A stretch of DNA of 64,000 nucleotides. It comes from Pseudomonas triticifolii (GTDB taxonomy: Bacteria > Pseudomonadota > Gammaproteobacteria > Pseudomonadales > Pseudomonadaceae). The DNA lies in contig NZ_JACONV010000016.1 in the NCBI RefSeq assembly GCF_014358015.1, positions 1-64,000 on the forward strand, given 5' to 3'. A program made the translations under genes and the position numbers. Positions 1 through 8,165 of the stretch are shown here, one piece after another. The notes beneath the pieces are model-generated. The model ran no database searches. It was not told where the DNA came from and worked only from the letters and a program-made list of their open reading frames with translations. Positions within the stretch are counted from its first letter, which is position 1, and each line of letters opens with the position of its first letter.

Positions 1-83
1 AAGCACTGCTGCTCCAGCGCCTTTAACACCTCATTAACCCCGGTGGAGTCGCTGCCACTGCTTCCCCACGGAGAACTCAAATT

Positions 84-112
84 GTGGGAGCGAGCTTGCT
101 CGCGAAGGCGGC
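84..112. repeat. REP element, copy 1
   Basis: GTGGGAGCGAGCTTGCTCGC followed by GAAGGCGGC. The core GCGAGC/GCTCGC is an imperfect palindrome around CTTG, the usual extragenic repeat form in fluorescent pseudomonads. It sits inside the first unit of the cobK 3'-end array. Confidence 0.85.
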
Positions 113-201
113 AGAGTGAGCACTACTGCTCCAGCGCCTTTAACACCTCATTAACCCCGGTGGAGTCGCTGCCACTGTTTCCCCACGGAGAACTCAAATT
201 T

Positions 202-230
202 GTGGGAGCGAGCTTGCTCGCGAAGGCGGC
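202..230. repeat. REP element, copy 2
   Basis: Same REP sequence and orientation as at 84-112, inside the second array unit. Head-to-tail copies at this spacing come from duplication of the whole unit, not from two independent REP insertions. Confidence 0.85.
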
Positions 231-240
231 TGAGTGAGCA

Positions 241-957
241 CTACTGCTCCAGCGCCTTTAACACCTCATTAACCCCCCAAAACACCCGATCCACTTCAGG
301 CAGTTCAGGCCGTTTCAGGATCAGTACCGGCAAGCCGCGCTCGCGGGCGATGTCGAGTTTGGGTTCGGTGGAGTCGCTGCCGCTGTTCTTGCTGATCAGT
401 ACATCGATCCGGCGTTGTTCGAACAGCTGACGCTCGTCTTCCAGCAAGAAAGGGCCGCGGGCTCCGATGACGTCGCAGCGCTCGTTGCCGGGGTAGCTGT
501 CCAGTGCGCGCAGCGTCCAGAACTGGTGATCAGGGATTTCTTCAAGATGCTGCAGCGGCTCGCGCCCCAAAGTGAAGAAAGGACGTTTGAACGGTGCCAG
601 CGCAGCGACCAGCTCCGACCAGCCGGCCACTTCCCGCCAGTCATCGCCGGGCCCGGCCTGCCACGCGGTGCGGCGCAAGGCCCAGCAGGGAATGCCTGCA
701 CGCTTTGCTGCAAGGGCGGCGTTGTGGCTGATTTGGGCTGCGTAAGGGTGCGTGGCGTCCAGCAGTAAATCGACGCCGTGCTCGCGAATGTACTGTGCCA
801 TGCCCTCAGCGCCGCCATAACCGCCGACTTTCAACTGACAGGTCAGGTCGGTCGGCACTCGGCCAACGCCTGCCAGGCTGTAAATGTGCTCAGGCCCCAA
901 GGTGCGGGCGATGGCCAGTGCTTCAGCAATACCACCCAATAACAAAATACGTTTCAT
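241..957 (-). CDS. cobK: Precorrin-6A reductase CobK
   Basis: NADPH-dependent reduction of the corrin macrocycle of precorrin-6A to precorrin-6B (CobK/CbiJ family), cytosolic, cobalamin ring synthesis. At 238 residues the length is normal. The N-terminal nucleotide loop LLLGGIAEALAIA (about residues 5-17) and the family motif DATHPYA (67-73) are visible. The ATG at 955-957 overlaps the cbiD stop (954-956) as ATGA, so it is the third, coupled gene of a cobL-cbiD-cobK operon. Its last codons (GVNEVLKALEQ-stop) are repeated downstream in the array at 2-236, so REP-bearing repeats directly follow the stop and may shape the end of the transcript. Confidence 0.95.
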   Translation of the reverse strand: MKRILLLGGIAEALAIARTLGPEHIYSLAGVGRVPTDLTCQLKVGGYGGAEGMAQYIREHGVDLLLDATHPYAAQISHNAALAAKRAGIPCWALRRTAWQAGPGDDWREVAGWSELVAALAPFKRPFFTLGREPLQHLEEIPDHQFWTLRALDSYPGNERCDVIGARGPFLLEDERQLFEQRRIDVLISKNSGSDSTEPKLDIARERGLPVLILKRPELPEVDRVFWGVNEVLKALEQ

Positions 958-2066
958 GCGGGTTCTCCAAGTGATAGCACACCAGCCTGCCCGACGATTG
1001 CGCCCTGACGATCAATGGCGAACACTTCGACCTGAACGCGGGCGGGCACCACGCTGCGGGCGAAATTCAAGGCGTGCTGGCAGACCACATCACCCAACGG
1101 CACGCCGACCGCAGCGCTCATTGCCAGCGCCTGCTGGCTGGTGTTGGCGTCGCGTATCTGCTGTTGCAGTTCGCTGTCCGCGCCAGCATCCGCTGCCCAT
1201 TGCGCCAGTTGTGGCAGGTCGATGCTGGAATGGCGGCTGTGCAGGTCCATGTGTCCAGCCGCCAGTTTGCTGATCTTGCCGAAGCCGCCGCACAGGCTGA
1301 GCTTTTCCACAGGCACTTTGCGCAGGTGCTTGAGCACTGCGCCAACGAAGTCGCCCATTTCGATCAGGGCAATGTCCGGGATGTTGTACACCCGGCGCAT
1401 GGTGTCTTCGCTGGCGTTTCCGGTGCAGGCGGCAATGTGCACGTAGCCATTGGTGGTGGCGACATCGATACCCTGATGGATTGACGCGATGTACGCCGCG
1501 CAGGAAAAGGGACGTACGATCCCGCTGGTGCCCAGAATCGACAGCCCGCCGAGGATCCCCAGGCGCGGGTTCATGGTCTTGAGCGCCAGCGCCTCGCCGC
1601 CCTCGACACCGATCATGACTTCGAAGCCCCCACCATAGCCCAGCGATTCAGCCAGATTCAGCAAGTGCTCGGTCATCATGCGGCGCGGTACAGGGTTGAT
1701 GGCCGGCTCACCAACGCCCAGCACCAGACCAGGACGTGTCACGGTGCCGACCCCAGCGCCCGCCACAAAGCGCACGCCAGGCGCAGGTTCCAGCCTGACG
1801 CGGGCGAACACCAGCGCCCCATGCGTTACATCAGGGTCGTCGCCAGCGTCTTTCAGCGTTCCGGCCTCCGCGTAATCATCCACACAGCGGCAGAACTCCA
1901 GACGCATCTGAACCTGTTTGCCCTTGGGCAGCACGATCTCGACCGCATCGCTTACCTGTCCGCTGAGCAGCAATCGGGCGGCCGCGAGGCTGGTCGCGGT
2001 CGCGCAGCTTCCCGTGGTCAAGCCACTGCGCAGCGGGGCGGGTTGTTCAGCGGTCTCGTCACGCAT
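954..2066 (-). CDS. cbiD: Cobalt-precorrin-5B C1-methyltransferase CbiD
   Basis: CbiD family protein that methylates C1 of the precorrin-5/6 ring using S-adenosylmethionine. It is 370 residues with the family signature GLTTGSCATA at residues 15-24. CbiD was characterised in the anaerobic (cobalt-early) pathway; the classical aerobic pathway uses the unrelated CobF for this step. Here it lies between cobL and cobK of the aerobic set, so it most likely replaces CobF on a cobalt-free substrate (inference from context). The ATG at 2064-2066 overlaps the cobL stop (2066-2068) by one base. Confidence 0.95.
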   Translation of the reverse strand: MRDETAEQPAPLRSGLTTGSCATATSLAAARLLLSGQVSDAVEIVLPKGKQVQMRLEFCRCVDDYAEAGTLKDAGDDPDVTHGALVFARVRLEPAPGVRFVAGAGVGTVTRPGLVLGVGEPAINPVPRRMMTEHLLNLAESLGYGGGFEVMIGVEGGEALALKTMNPRLGILGGLSILGTSGIVRPFSCAAYIASIHQGIDVATTNGYVHIAACTGNASEDTMRRVYNIPDIALIEMGDFVGAVLKHLRKVPVEKLSLCGGFGKISKLAAGHMDLHSRHSSIDLPQLAQWAADAGADSELQQQIRDANTSQQALAMSAAVGVPLGDVVCQHALNFARSVVPARVQVEVFAIDRQGAIVGQAGVLSLGEPA

Positions 2067-3268
2067 CAGGGCTTGACCACATCCAGCAGGGTGATCGGCA
2101 AGGCCTGACGCCAGGTATCGAACTCGCCCAACGGTTGGGCGTGGGCGACATGGATACGGGTCAGCTCGCCGCCGTAACGCTCGCGCCAGGCCATCAGTGC
2201 GGATTCGCTTTGCAGGGTGACGGCATTGGCGACCAGCCTGCCACCCGGCCGCAACTGCTCCCAGCAGGTTTCCAGCACGCCGATGCGGGTCACGCCGCCA
2301 CCGATGAAGACGGCGTCTGGACGTTCAAGACCGCTCAGGGCCTGTGGCGCTGTGCCGCGCACCAGTTGCAGACCCGGCACGCCGAGCGCATCGCGATTGA
2401 ATTCGATCAGTTGTTGCCGTCCTTCATCAGCCTCGATAGCCAGCGTGCGACACGTCGGGTGGGCACGCATCCATTCGATGCCAATGGAGCCGCAACCGGC
2501 CCCGACATCCCACAGCAACTCGCCCGGCACCGGGGCCAGACGGGCCAGCGTGATTGCCCTGACGTCACGCTTGGTGAGCTGGCCGTCATGCTCGAACGCG
2601 CTGTCGGGCAAGCCGGCGAGGGTTGTCAGGCGCGTGGCGCTGGCGTCGGCGCGGCAGTCGATGGCGACCAGGTTCAACGCGGCGATGTCAGGGTTGCCCC
2701 AGTCGCTTGCCAGGCCATCGATACGCCGCTCGGCTTCGCCACCCAGGTGTTCAAGCACGCTCATGTGGCTGGGGCCGAAACCCCGTTCGCGCAGCAGGCC
2801 AGCAATGATCGCCGGGCTGCTGCCGTCGTTGCTCAGCACCAGCAGGCGCACGCCGTGATGAATATGGGCGTTGAGCGCGGCGACGGGACGGGCGACCACC
2901 GACAGCGTGACCACATCCTGCAGCGGCCAGCCCAATCGCGCCGCGGCCAGCGAATAAGAGGAGGGCGCAGACAGAATGCGCATCTCATCGATAGCGACGA
3001 CACGGCTCAGGCTGGCACCGACGCCGAACAGCATCGGATCGCCGCTGGCCAGCACACAGACTTCGGCCCCGCGCTGTTCCAGTACAGGATTGAGCGAAAA
3101 AGGACTCGGCCATGCGCGACGTTCGGCACGGATGCACGGTGGCAGCAATGCCAGCTGGCGAGGGCCGCCGAACACCTGATCGGCGCGCAGCAGAGCGTGC
3201 CGGGCGTTCCTGCCCAGGCCTTTGTAACCGTCTTCTCCGATTCCCACCACTGTCAGCCAAGGCGACAT
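2066..3268 (-). CDS. cobL: Precorrin-6Y C5,15-methyltransferase (decarboxylating) CobL
   Basis: Bifunctional enzyme of the oxygen-using pathway. The N-terminal tetrapyrrole-methylase half (CbiE-like, loop GIGEDG at residues 9-14) and the C-terminal class I methyltransferase half (CbiT-like, SAM loop DVGAGCGSIGIEW near 253-265) together methylate C5 and C15 and remove the acetate carboxyl at C12. At 400 residues it is a normal fused length. It is first in the leftward cobL-cbiD-cobK operon, which diverges from cobG across a 155 bp gap. The start ATG at 3266-3268 is the only one that retains the complete N-terminal methylase strand. Confidence 0.95.
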   Translation of the reverse strand: MSPWLTVVGIGEDGYKGLGRNARHALLRADQVFGGPRQLALLPPCIRAERRAWPSPFSLNPVLEQRGAEVCVLASGDPMLFGVGASLSRVVAIDEMRILSAPSSYSLAAARLGWPLQDVVTLSVVARPVAALNAHIHHGVRLLVLSNDGSSPAIIAGLLRERGFGPSHMSVLEHLGGEAERRIDGLASDWGNPDIAALNLVAIDCRADASATRLTTLAGLPDSAFEHDGQLTKRDVRAITLARLAPVPGELLWDVGAGCGSIGIEWMRAHPTCRTLAIEADEGRQQLIEFNRDALGVPGLQLVRGTAPQALSGLERPDAVFIGGGVTRIGVLETCWEQLRPGGRLVANAVTLQSESALMAWRERYGGELTRIHVAHAQPLGEFDTWRQALPITLLDVVKP

Positions 3269-3423
3269 GCATACCCCTCAATCCGAACTTCCGACAGAGC
3301 GCCTTTTCATGCCTGCGGACAAAGCAGGCATAATACCGCGCCCGACGGGGTACAAGTGCTCTAATCCATGGACGGGTTCAGCCAGTTTCAGTCGGTTCCA
3401 GTCAGTCCCTGCCAGGTGATCCA
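3269..3423. promoter_or_regulatory. Divergent cobL / cobG promoter region
   Basis: The 155 bp between two divergent cob operons must hold promoters for both. A perfect 7 bp inverted repeat (ATGCCTG at 3309-3315, CAGGCAT at 3325-3331, 9 bp apart) lies in it and could be an operator or a short leader hairpin. I looked for the B12-box element of cobalamin riboswitches and did not see it on either strand. No confident -35/-10 pair can be named. Confidence 0.5.
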
Positions 3424-4764
3424 TTGAACGAGCAGAAGTCCGCTCGCACACTCAGCGCAACGCTACGCCCCTCGGCCTGTCCGGGGTTGCTGCGTATCGT
3501 CCCGGCGCTGGACGGAGGCATTTGCCGGATCAAACTGCCCGGCGGGGTGCTGCTGGCCGAACAGGCGCAGGCCGTGGCTCACGCGGCGCGCACTTATGCA
3601 CAAGGCGTGATCGAGGCCACCAACCGCTCAAATCTGCAGATTCGTGGCGTGGGCGACGATCATGACGTGCTGATCAGGGTACTTTTGGACGCAGGCCTCG
3701 GCCCGTCCCACCCAGACAGCGACGATGTGCGCAACCTGATGCTCAGCCCGGTCGCGGGGCTGGACGCCCAGATGCTGTTCGATGCCCGGCCGCTGGCGGC
3801 GCAGATTCTCACGGCGCTGGAAACTCACCCGCGCTTCCACGAGCTGTCGCCCAAGTTTGCGATTTCGCTGGACGCTGGTGAAGCGCTGGTGATGCTGGAG
3901 CATCCCCACGACCTGTGGCTCTCGGCATTGAAACGTGGCGATCAGGTGATGCTGGCGTTCGGGCTGGCAGGTTGTCCGGCCCACGACACACCTCTGGCTG
4001 CGGTGCCGTTGGCCGATGGGCAGGCTCTGGTCGTCGCACTGCTTGAGCTGTTTCTCGACCTGGCCCGCCCGGAACACACCCGCATGCGGCATTTGCTGGC
4101 CGAGGTGTCGACCGACGAGATCCTGCGCCAGCTTTCGGCGCGTCTGAACAGGGAGCTGTGCGTTGAGCCTGCGGTTACGCAGTGGCAACGTCCCGCCATC
4201 CAGCACCAGCGCCACATCGGCATTTATCCACAGGCTCAGCCAGCCGTCGTCTCGGTGGGCGCTGTCGTGCCGCTGGGACGTCTCGATGCCGACATGCTCT
4301 CGGCTGTCGCTCAGTTGGCTTCGCGAGCAGGCGACGGTTCTTTGCGCCTGACGCCCTGGCAAAGCCTGATGGTGCCCAACGTGCCCGTCGAACGAGCGCC
4401 CGAGGTGCTCGATGCGCTACAGGCTGCGGGCCTGATCTGTTCGGCCGGCCAGCCACTGGCGCACCTTGTCGCCTGCACCGGTTCGGCCGGTTGTGCCAAG
4501 GGGCTGGCCGATACCAAGGCCGATGCGCAGCAGCTGGCAGCGCACTTGCATCACAGTCAGGCGCTGCACCTGACTGGCTGCCGACGCTCCTGCGCTGCGG
4601 CGCATGTGGCACCGATGACGCTGCTGGCCGTTTCGCCCGGCCGCTATGACCTTTATTTTCGCGACGCAGCCCATGCCGGTTTCGGTGTGCTGCGCGCGCG
4701 TGACCTCACTATTGAAGCAGTCGGTGCGTTGTTGAACGCCGACTCACGGAGCCACACTGCATGA
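3424..4764 (+). CDS. cobG: Precorrin-3B synthase CobG
   Basis: Oxygen-dependent conversion of precorrin-3A to precorrin-3B, the hallmark step of the aerobic cobalamin pathway. It is 446 residues and related to sulfite/nitrite reductase half-domains. Four cysteines fit the 4Fe-4S ligand pattern: C351 and C357 in ACTGSAGCAKG, then C386 and C390 in GCRRSCAAAH. The predicted start is an unusual TTG at 3424, preceded by AGGTG at a suitable distance; no ATG or GTG nearby keeps the N-terminus. It begins the rightward cobG-cobH-cobI-cobJ operon, and its stop overlaps the cobH ATG by four bases. Confidence 0.93.
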   Translation: MNEQKSARTLSATLRPSACPGLLRIVPALDGGICRIKLPGGVLLAEQAQAVAHAARTYAQGVIEATNRSNLQIRGVGDDHDVLIRVLLDAGLGPSHPDSDDVRNLMLSPVAGLDAQMLFDARPLAAQILTALETHPRFHELSPKFAISLDAGEALVMLEHPHDLWLSALKRGDQVMLAFGLAGCPAHDTPLAAVPLADGQALVVALLELFLDLARPEHTRMRHLLAEVSTDEILRQLSARLNRELCVEPAVTQWQRPAIQHQRHIGIYPQAQPAVVSVGAVVPLGRLDADMLSAVAQLASRAGDGSLRLTPWQSLMVPNVPVERAPEVLDALQAAGLICSAGQPLAHLVACTGSAGCAKGLADTKADAQQLAAHLHHSQALHLTGCRRSCAAAHVAPMTLLAVSPGRYDLYFRDAAHAGFGVLRARDLTIEAVGALLNADSRSHTA

Positions 4765-5387
4765 TTGATTACATCCGCGATGGTCAGGAGATTTATCGCA
4801 ACTCCTTCTCGATCATTCGCGCCGAAGCGCGCCTGGACACGATCCCTGCCGACCTGGAAAAACTCGCCGTGCGCGTGATCCACGCCTGCGGGATGGTCGA
4901 AGTCATCGAAGACCTGCGCTTCTCGCCGGGTGCAGGCAAGGCCGGACGCGATGCGCTGGCGGCGGGCGCGCCCATTCTGTGCGACGCGCGCATGGTGTCA
5001 GAGGGCATCACCCGCACCCGCTTGCCTGCCAACAATGAGATCATCTGCACCCTGCATGACGAAGGCGTGCGGGAAATGGCGCTGGAACTGGGCAATACCC
5101 GTTCCGCCGTGGCGCTTGAGCTTTGGCGTCCGTACCTGGAAGGCAGTGTGGTGGTGATCGGCAACGCGCCGACAGCGCTGTTCTATCTGTTGGAAATGCT
5201 GGATGCCGGCGCGCCGAAGCCTGCGTTGATCCTCGGTTTTCCAGTCGGTTTCGTCGGCGCGGCCGAATCCAAGGCCATGCTCGCTGCCGACAGCCGTGGC
5301 GTGCCGTTCGTGATCATGCAGGGTCGTCGTGGCGGTAGCGCCATGGCCGTTGCAGCCGTCAACGCACTGGCCACGGAGATCGAATGA
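4761..5387 (+). CDS. cobH: Precorrin-8X methylmutase CobH
   Basis: Moves the methyl group from C11 to C12 of precorrin-8X to give hydrogenobyrinate. It is 208 residues, the normal length for the CobH/CbiC family. H41 in the conserved VIHACGMVE stretch corresponds to the catalytic histidine known for this family. The ATG at 4761 overlaps the cobG stop (ATGA), and the cobI ATG at 5384 overlaps the cobH stop in the same way, so the three are translationally coupled. Confidence 0.95.
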   Translation: MIDYIRDGQEIYRNSFSIIRAEARLDTIPADLEKLAVRVIHACGMVEVIEDLRFSPGAGKAGRDALAAGAPILCDARMVSEGITRTRLPANNEIICTLHDEGVREMALELGNTRSAVALELWRPYLEGSVVVIGNAPTALFYLLEMLDAGAPKPALILGFPVGFVGAAESKAMLAADSRGVPFVIMQGRRGGSAMAVAAVNALATEIE

Positions 5388-6118
5388 TGCAGGCACGCGG
5401 TCGATTGATTGGCCTGGGCGTTGGCCCCGGCGACCCGGAGCTGATCACCGTCAAGGCGCTGCGCCTGCTGCGCGAGTCGCCGGTGGTCGCGTATTTCGTG
5501 GCCAAGGGCAAGAAAGGCAATGCGTTCAGCATCATCGAGGCGCACCTGCAGGACGTTCAAACGTTGATGCCGCTGGTGTACCCGGTCACCACCGAAGCCC
5601 TGCCTGCGCCGCTGTCCTACGAGACAGTCATCAGTGACTTCTACGACGAGTCGAGCCTGCTGATTGCTGCGCACCTGGACGCTGGCCGCGACGTGGCAGT
5701 CATCTGTGAAGGCGACCCGTTCTTCTACGGCTCTTATATGTACCTGCATGACCGGTTGGCCGAGCGTTACGAGGCGCAGGTGATCCCCGGCGTATGCTCG
5801 ATGCTGGGTGGCGCTTCGGTGCTGGGCGCGCCACTGGTGTATCGCAATCAGAGCCTGTCGGTGCTGTCTGGCGTGCTGTCCCACGACGACCTGAAACGCA
5901 AGCTGGCCGATGCCGACGCCGCGGTGATCATGAAGCTGGGTCGCAACTTTCATAAAGTGCGCGAAGTGCTGACCGAATTGGGCATGCATGAGCGCGCGCT
6001 CTATGTCGAGCGGGCAACCATGGCCAACCAGAAAATCGTGCCGCTGGATCAGGTCGACCCGATGTCTTCGCCCTATTTCTCGTTGATCATCGTTCCCGGC
6101 GACAGGTGGCAAGGCTGA
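5384..6118 (+). CDS. cobI: Precorrin-2 C20-methyltransferase CobI
   Basis: SAM-dependent C20 methylation of precorrin-2 to precorrin-3A, providing the CobG substrate. It is 244 residues of the tetrapyrrole methylase (CobI/CbiL) family: N-terminal GLGVGPGDPELITVKA loop near residues 8-23 and the mid-protein EGDPFFYGS motif near 107-115. The ATG overlaps the cobH stop. Its own TGA (6116-6118) overlaps the next ATG (6118-6120). Confidence 0.95.
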   Translation: MMQARGRLIGLGVGPGDPELITVKALRLLRESPVVAYFVAKGKKGNAFSIIEAHLQDVQTLMPLVYPVTTEALPAPLSYETVISDFYDESSLLIAAHLDAGRDVAVICEGDPFFYGSYMYLHDRLAERYEAQVIPGVCSMLGGASVLGAPLVYRNQSLSVLSGVLSHDDLKRKLADADAAVIMKLGRNFHKVREVLTELGMHERALYVERATMANQKIVPLDQVDPMSSPYFSLIIVPGDRWQG

Positions 6119-7818
6119 TGGTGCACAACATTCCGGCCATCGTCATTCTGGGCAACGGCAGCCTGGCCACCGCACGACGCATCCAGCGCCTGTATCCCGA
6201 TGCCGTGATTCATGGACTGGCCGAGCGGGTGCAGGGTGCTGACAGCACATACACCGAATTTGGCGCGACAGTGCGCCAGTTGTATCAGCAGAACACCCCG
6301 ATCATTGCGCTGTGCGCGGCGGGCATCGTGATTCGCACCCTGGCGCCGCTATTGCTGGAGAAAGGCGTCGAGCCGCCGGTGCTGGCCGTGGCTGAAGACG
6401 GCAGTGCGGTCGTGCCGCTGCTGGGTGGTCTGGGCGGGGTCAACGTCATGGCTCGCGCGATTGCTGCAGGCCTGGCGGTCAATCCGGCGATCACCACCAG
6501 TGGCGAGTTGCGTTTCGGCACTTGCCTGCTCAATCCTCCGAGCGGTTATGCCTTGGGCGATCTGGAACTGGGCAAGCGCTTCGTTTCCGATCTGTTGTCT
6601 GGCGAGTCGGTGCGTATCGAGGGTGACGCGCCGTGGCTGGCTCAGGCGCAACTGCCCGAAGACCCCCAGGCTGAACTGGCCATTCATGTGGGTTATGCCT
6701 TGCGCGAGCCATCGGCCAACGAACTGCTGATCTACCCGCGTAACGTATTGGTCGCCGTGGACGAGTGCCTTCCTGAGCTGGCCACTCAGGTCCGCCAGGC
6801 CTTGCGTGACGCCCGGATTGCCGAACAGTCGCTGGCTTGTCTGCTGGCAGGTGAACAGCACATGGCCAATGCACTGTTGCATGAGGCTGCCGCTGAACTG
6901 GGCGTGCCGGTGCGTTTTGTCACGGCAGGTTCGGCCAGTGACATGGCGATGAGCGCTGTGCCGCAACTGCTGCCGCCTTTGAGTCTTGCGGGGATGGCCA
7001 TTTCTGTCGCGGCCCAGCCGCTGGAGCCGAGCCAGATCGGCCGTGGCCGTGGACGCCTTGCGGTGATCGGCCTGGGGCCGGGCGCAGCAGACCTGATGGT
7101 GCCTGCGGTCAAGGCCGAGCTGGCACGTGCCAACGATGTGCTGGGCTATGAAACCTACGTGCGTATGGCCGGGCCGTTCCGCGCCGATCAGGTGCTGCAC
7201 TGCACGGACAACCGTGAAGAGATGATGCGCGCGCGTCACGCGTTCGAGCTGGCGGCGGAAGGTCGCTCGGTGGTGGTGGTATCGTCGGGCGATCCCGGCG
7301 TGTTTGCCATGGCGTCGGCGGTGCTCGAAGCGTTGCATGAGTCCGACAACCCGCAGTGGCACGCCGTCGATCTGGAAATCCTGCCGGGTGTTTCTGCCTC
7401 GCTGGCCACTGCCGCCCAAGCAGGTGCGCCGCTGGGGCATGACTTCTGCGTGCTGTCGCTGTCGGACAACCTCAAACCCTGGGACGTCATCGAAAAGCGT
7501 CTGGACCTGGCCTGTCAGGCGGACCTGGCGCTGGCGTTCTACAACCCGATTTCCCGCTCCCGGCCCTGGCAACTGGGGCGTGCCCTGGAAATCGTCAGGC
7601 AACACCGCACGCCTGAGACGCCCGTCACGCTGGGTCGTGACATCGGTCGTCCCGGCCAGACGCTGCGCATCATCACGCTGGGTGAGTTGACGCCCGAGCA
7701 GGTGGACATGCGAACCATGGTGCTGATTGGTTCGTCGCTGACCTGTACGTTTCCTCGCAATGAGGGACGTCAGTGGGTGTATACACCGCGCTGGTACGGG
7801 GCCAAGCCTACGAAATAA
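6118..7818 (+). CDS. cobJ: CbiG-CobJ fusion: precorrin-3B C17-methyltransferase
   Basis: Two domains in 566 residues. Residues 1 to about 310 are a CbiG (cobalt-precorrin-5A hydrolase-like) module and about 312-566 are CobJ, the ring-contracting C17-methyltransferase of the tetrapyrrole methylase superfamily (loop VIGLGPGAADL). CbiG opens the delta-lactone in the anaerobic pathway; in a CobG-containing pathway its job is less obvious. The ATG at 6118 has AGGTGG eight bases upstream and overlaps the cobI TGA. An in-frame GTG at 6106 would add four residues but lacks a ribosome site. It is the last gene of the operon. Confidence 0.93.
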   Translation: MVHNIPAIVILGNGSLATARRIQRLYPDAVIHGLAERVQGADSTYTEFGATVRQLYQQNTPIIALCAAGIVIRTLAPLLLEKGVEPPVLAVAEDGSAVVPLLGGLGGVNVMARAIAAGLAVNPAITTSGELRFGTCLLNPPSGYALGDLELGKRFVSDLLSGESVRIEGDAPWLAQAQLPEDPQAELAIHVGYALREPSANELLIYPRNVLVAVDECLPELATQVRQALRDARIAEQSLACLLAGEQHMANALLHEAAAELGVPVRFVTAGSASDMAMSAVPQLLPPLSLAGMAISVAAQPLEPSQIGRGRGRLAVIGLGPGAADLMVPAVKAELARANDVLGYETYVRMAGPFRADQVLHCTDNREEMMRARHAFELAAEGRSVVVVSSGDPGVFAMASAVLEALHESDNPQWHAVDLEILPGVSASLATAAQAGAPLGHDFCVLSLSDNLKPWDVIEKRLDLACQADLALAFYNPISRSRPWQLGRALEIVRQHRTPETPVTLGRDIGRPGQTLRIITLGELTPEQVDMRTMVLIGSSLTCTFPRNEGRQWVYTPRWYGAKPTK

Positions 7819-7836
7819 TGTACGGATGCGTAGGTA

Positions 7837-7860
7837 CGTTTCCACATGGATGTGGGAACG
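7837..7860. terminator. Hairpin downstream of cobJ
   Basis: CGTTTCCACAT / ATGTGGGAACG form an 11 bp stem (one G-T pair) with a two-base centre, 18 bp after the cobJ stop. There is no T-run, so it may stabilise or end the cob transcript rather than act as a classic intrinsic terminator. Confidence 0.45.
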
Positions 7861-8010
7861 CGCCGAATTGATCGCATAAAAAGCCCTTGCCGGCCCCGGG
7901 TTTTCATCGCTGTTGCGACGTGAATTGATTTCTGCCGAACAACAAGCCTTGTAATAAATCGCCTCTATTCAATTCGGAGTGTGTCTCGACGCCTTTGTAA
8001 TCAGGCCGTG

Positions 8011-8028
8011 CGCGAGACTCGCTCCCAC
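8011..8028. repeat. REP-like element, reverse orientation
   Basis: CGCGAGACTCGCTCCCAC is the reverse complement of the GTGGGAGCGAG-type REP seen at 84-112, with a slightly different loop. It is a single copy in the gap before the accessory operon. Confidence 0.7.
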
Positions 8029-8165
8029 TTCTTCATACGGCTGACGTCCGTCCTGCTACGGCAATGAGTCACGGCGCATTACACAAACGCATGCCTGTTC
8101 AGGTTCCGCCAATTCGCTAGTCTCGTTTCGTCCATCAGGACTTCATAAATTAAAGGACTAATGAA

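Larger units (their letters stand above)
2..236. repeat. Tandem array of degenerate cobK 3'-end units with REP
   Basis: Two full units (2-118, 117 bp; 119-236, 118 bp) run into a partial third unit (237-276), which is the genuine 3' end of cobK. Each unit holds, in + orientation, the complement of the last 11 codons of cobK and its stop, a 20 bp piece (41-60 and its copy) matching cobK-internal positions 366-385 at 19 of 20 bases, about 24 bp of spacer, and a Pseudomonas REP palindrome. The units differ at only a few positions, so duplication looks recent. The array probably continues beyond the left edge, because position 1 lies inside a unit. It is non-coding: the short frames across it are incidental. 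Confidence 0.9.
7819..8165. other. Intergenic region upstream of the four-paralogue operon
   Basis: This 347 bp stretch has no credible gene. It holds a hairpin just after cobJ (7837-7860), a weaker terminator-like stem near 7879-7904 (AAAA-CCC/GGG-TTTT with a bulge), and a REP-type palindrome in reverse orientation at 8011-8028. The promoter of the gene at 8166 must lie here, in the more AT-rich sequence after about 8090, but I cannot name its boxes. Confidence 0.6.

Noticed and set aside
3269..3423. Cobalamin riboswitch before the cob genes
   Set aside because: No B12-box element was found on either strand and the gap is short for the full riboswitch.
6349..7845. 498-codon open frame opposite cobJ
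   Set aside because: Antisense shadow of cobJ rich in Arg/Gln/His, with no recognisable domain.
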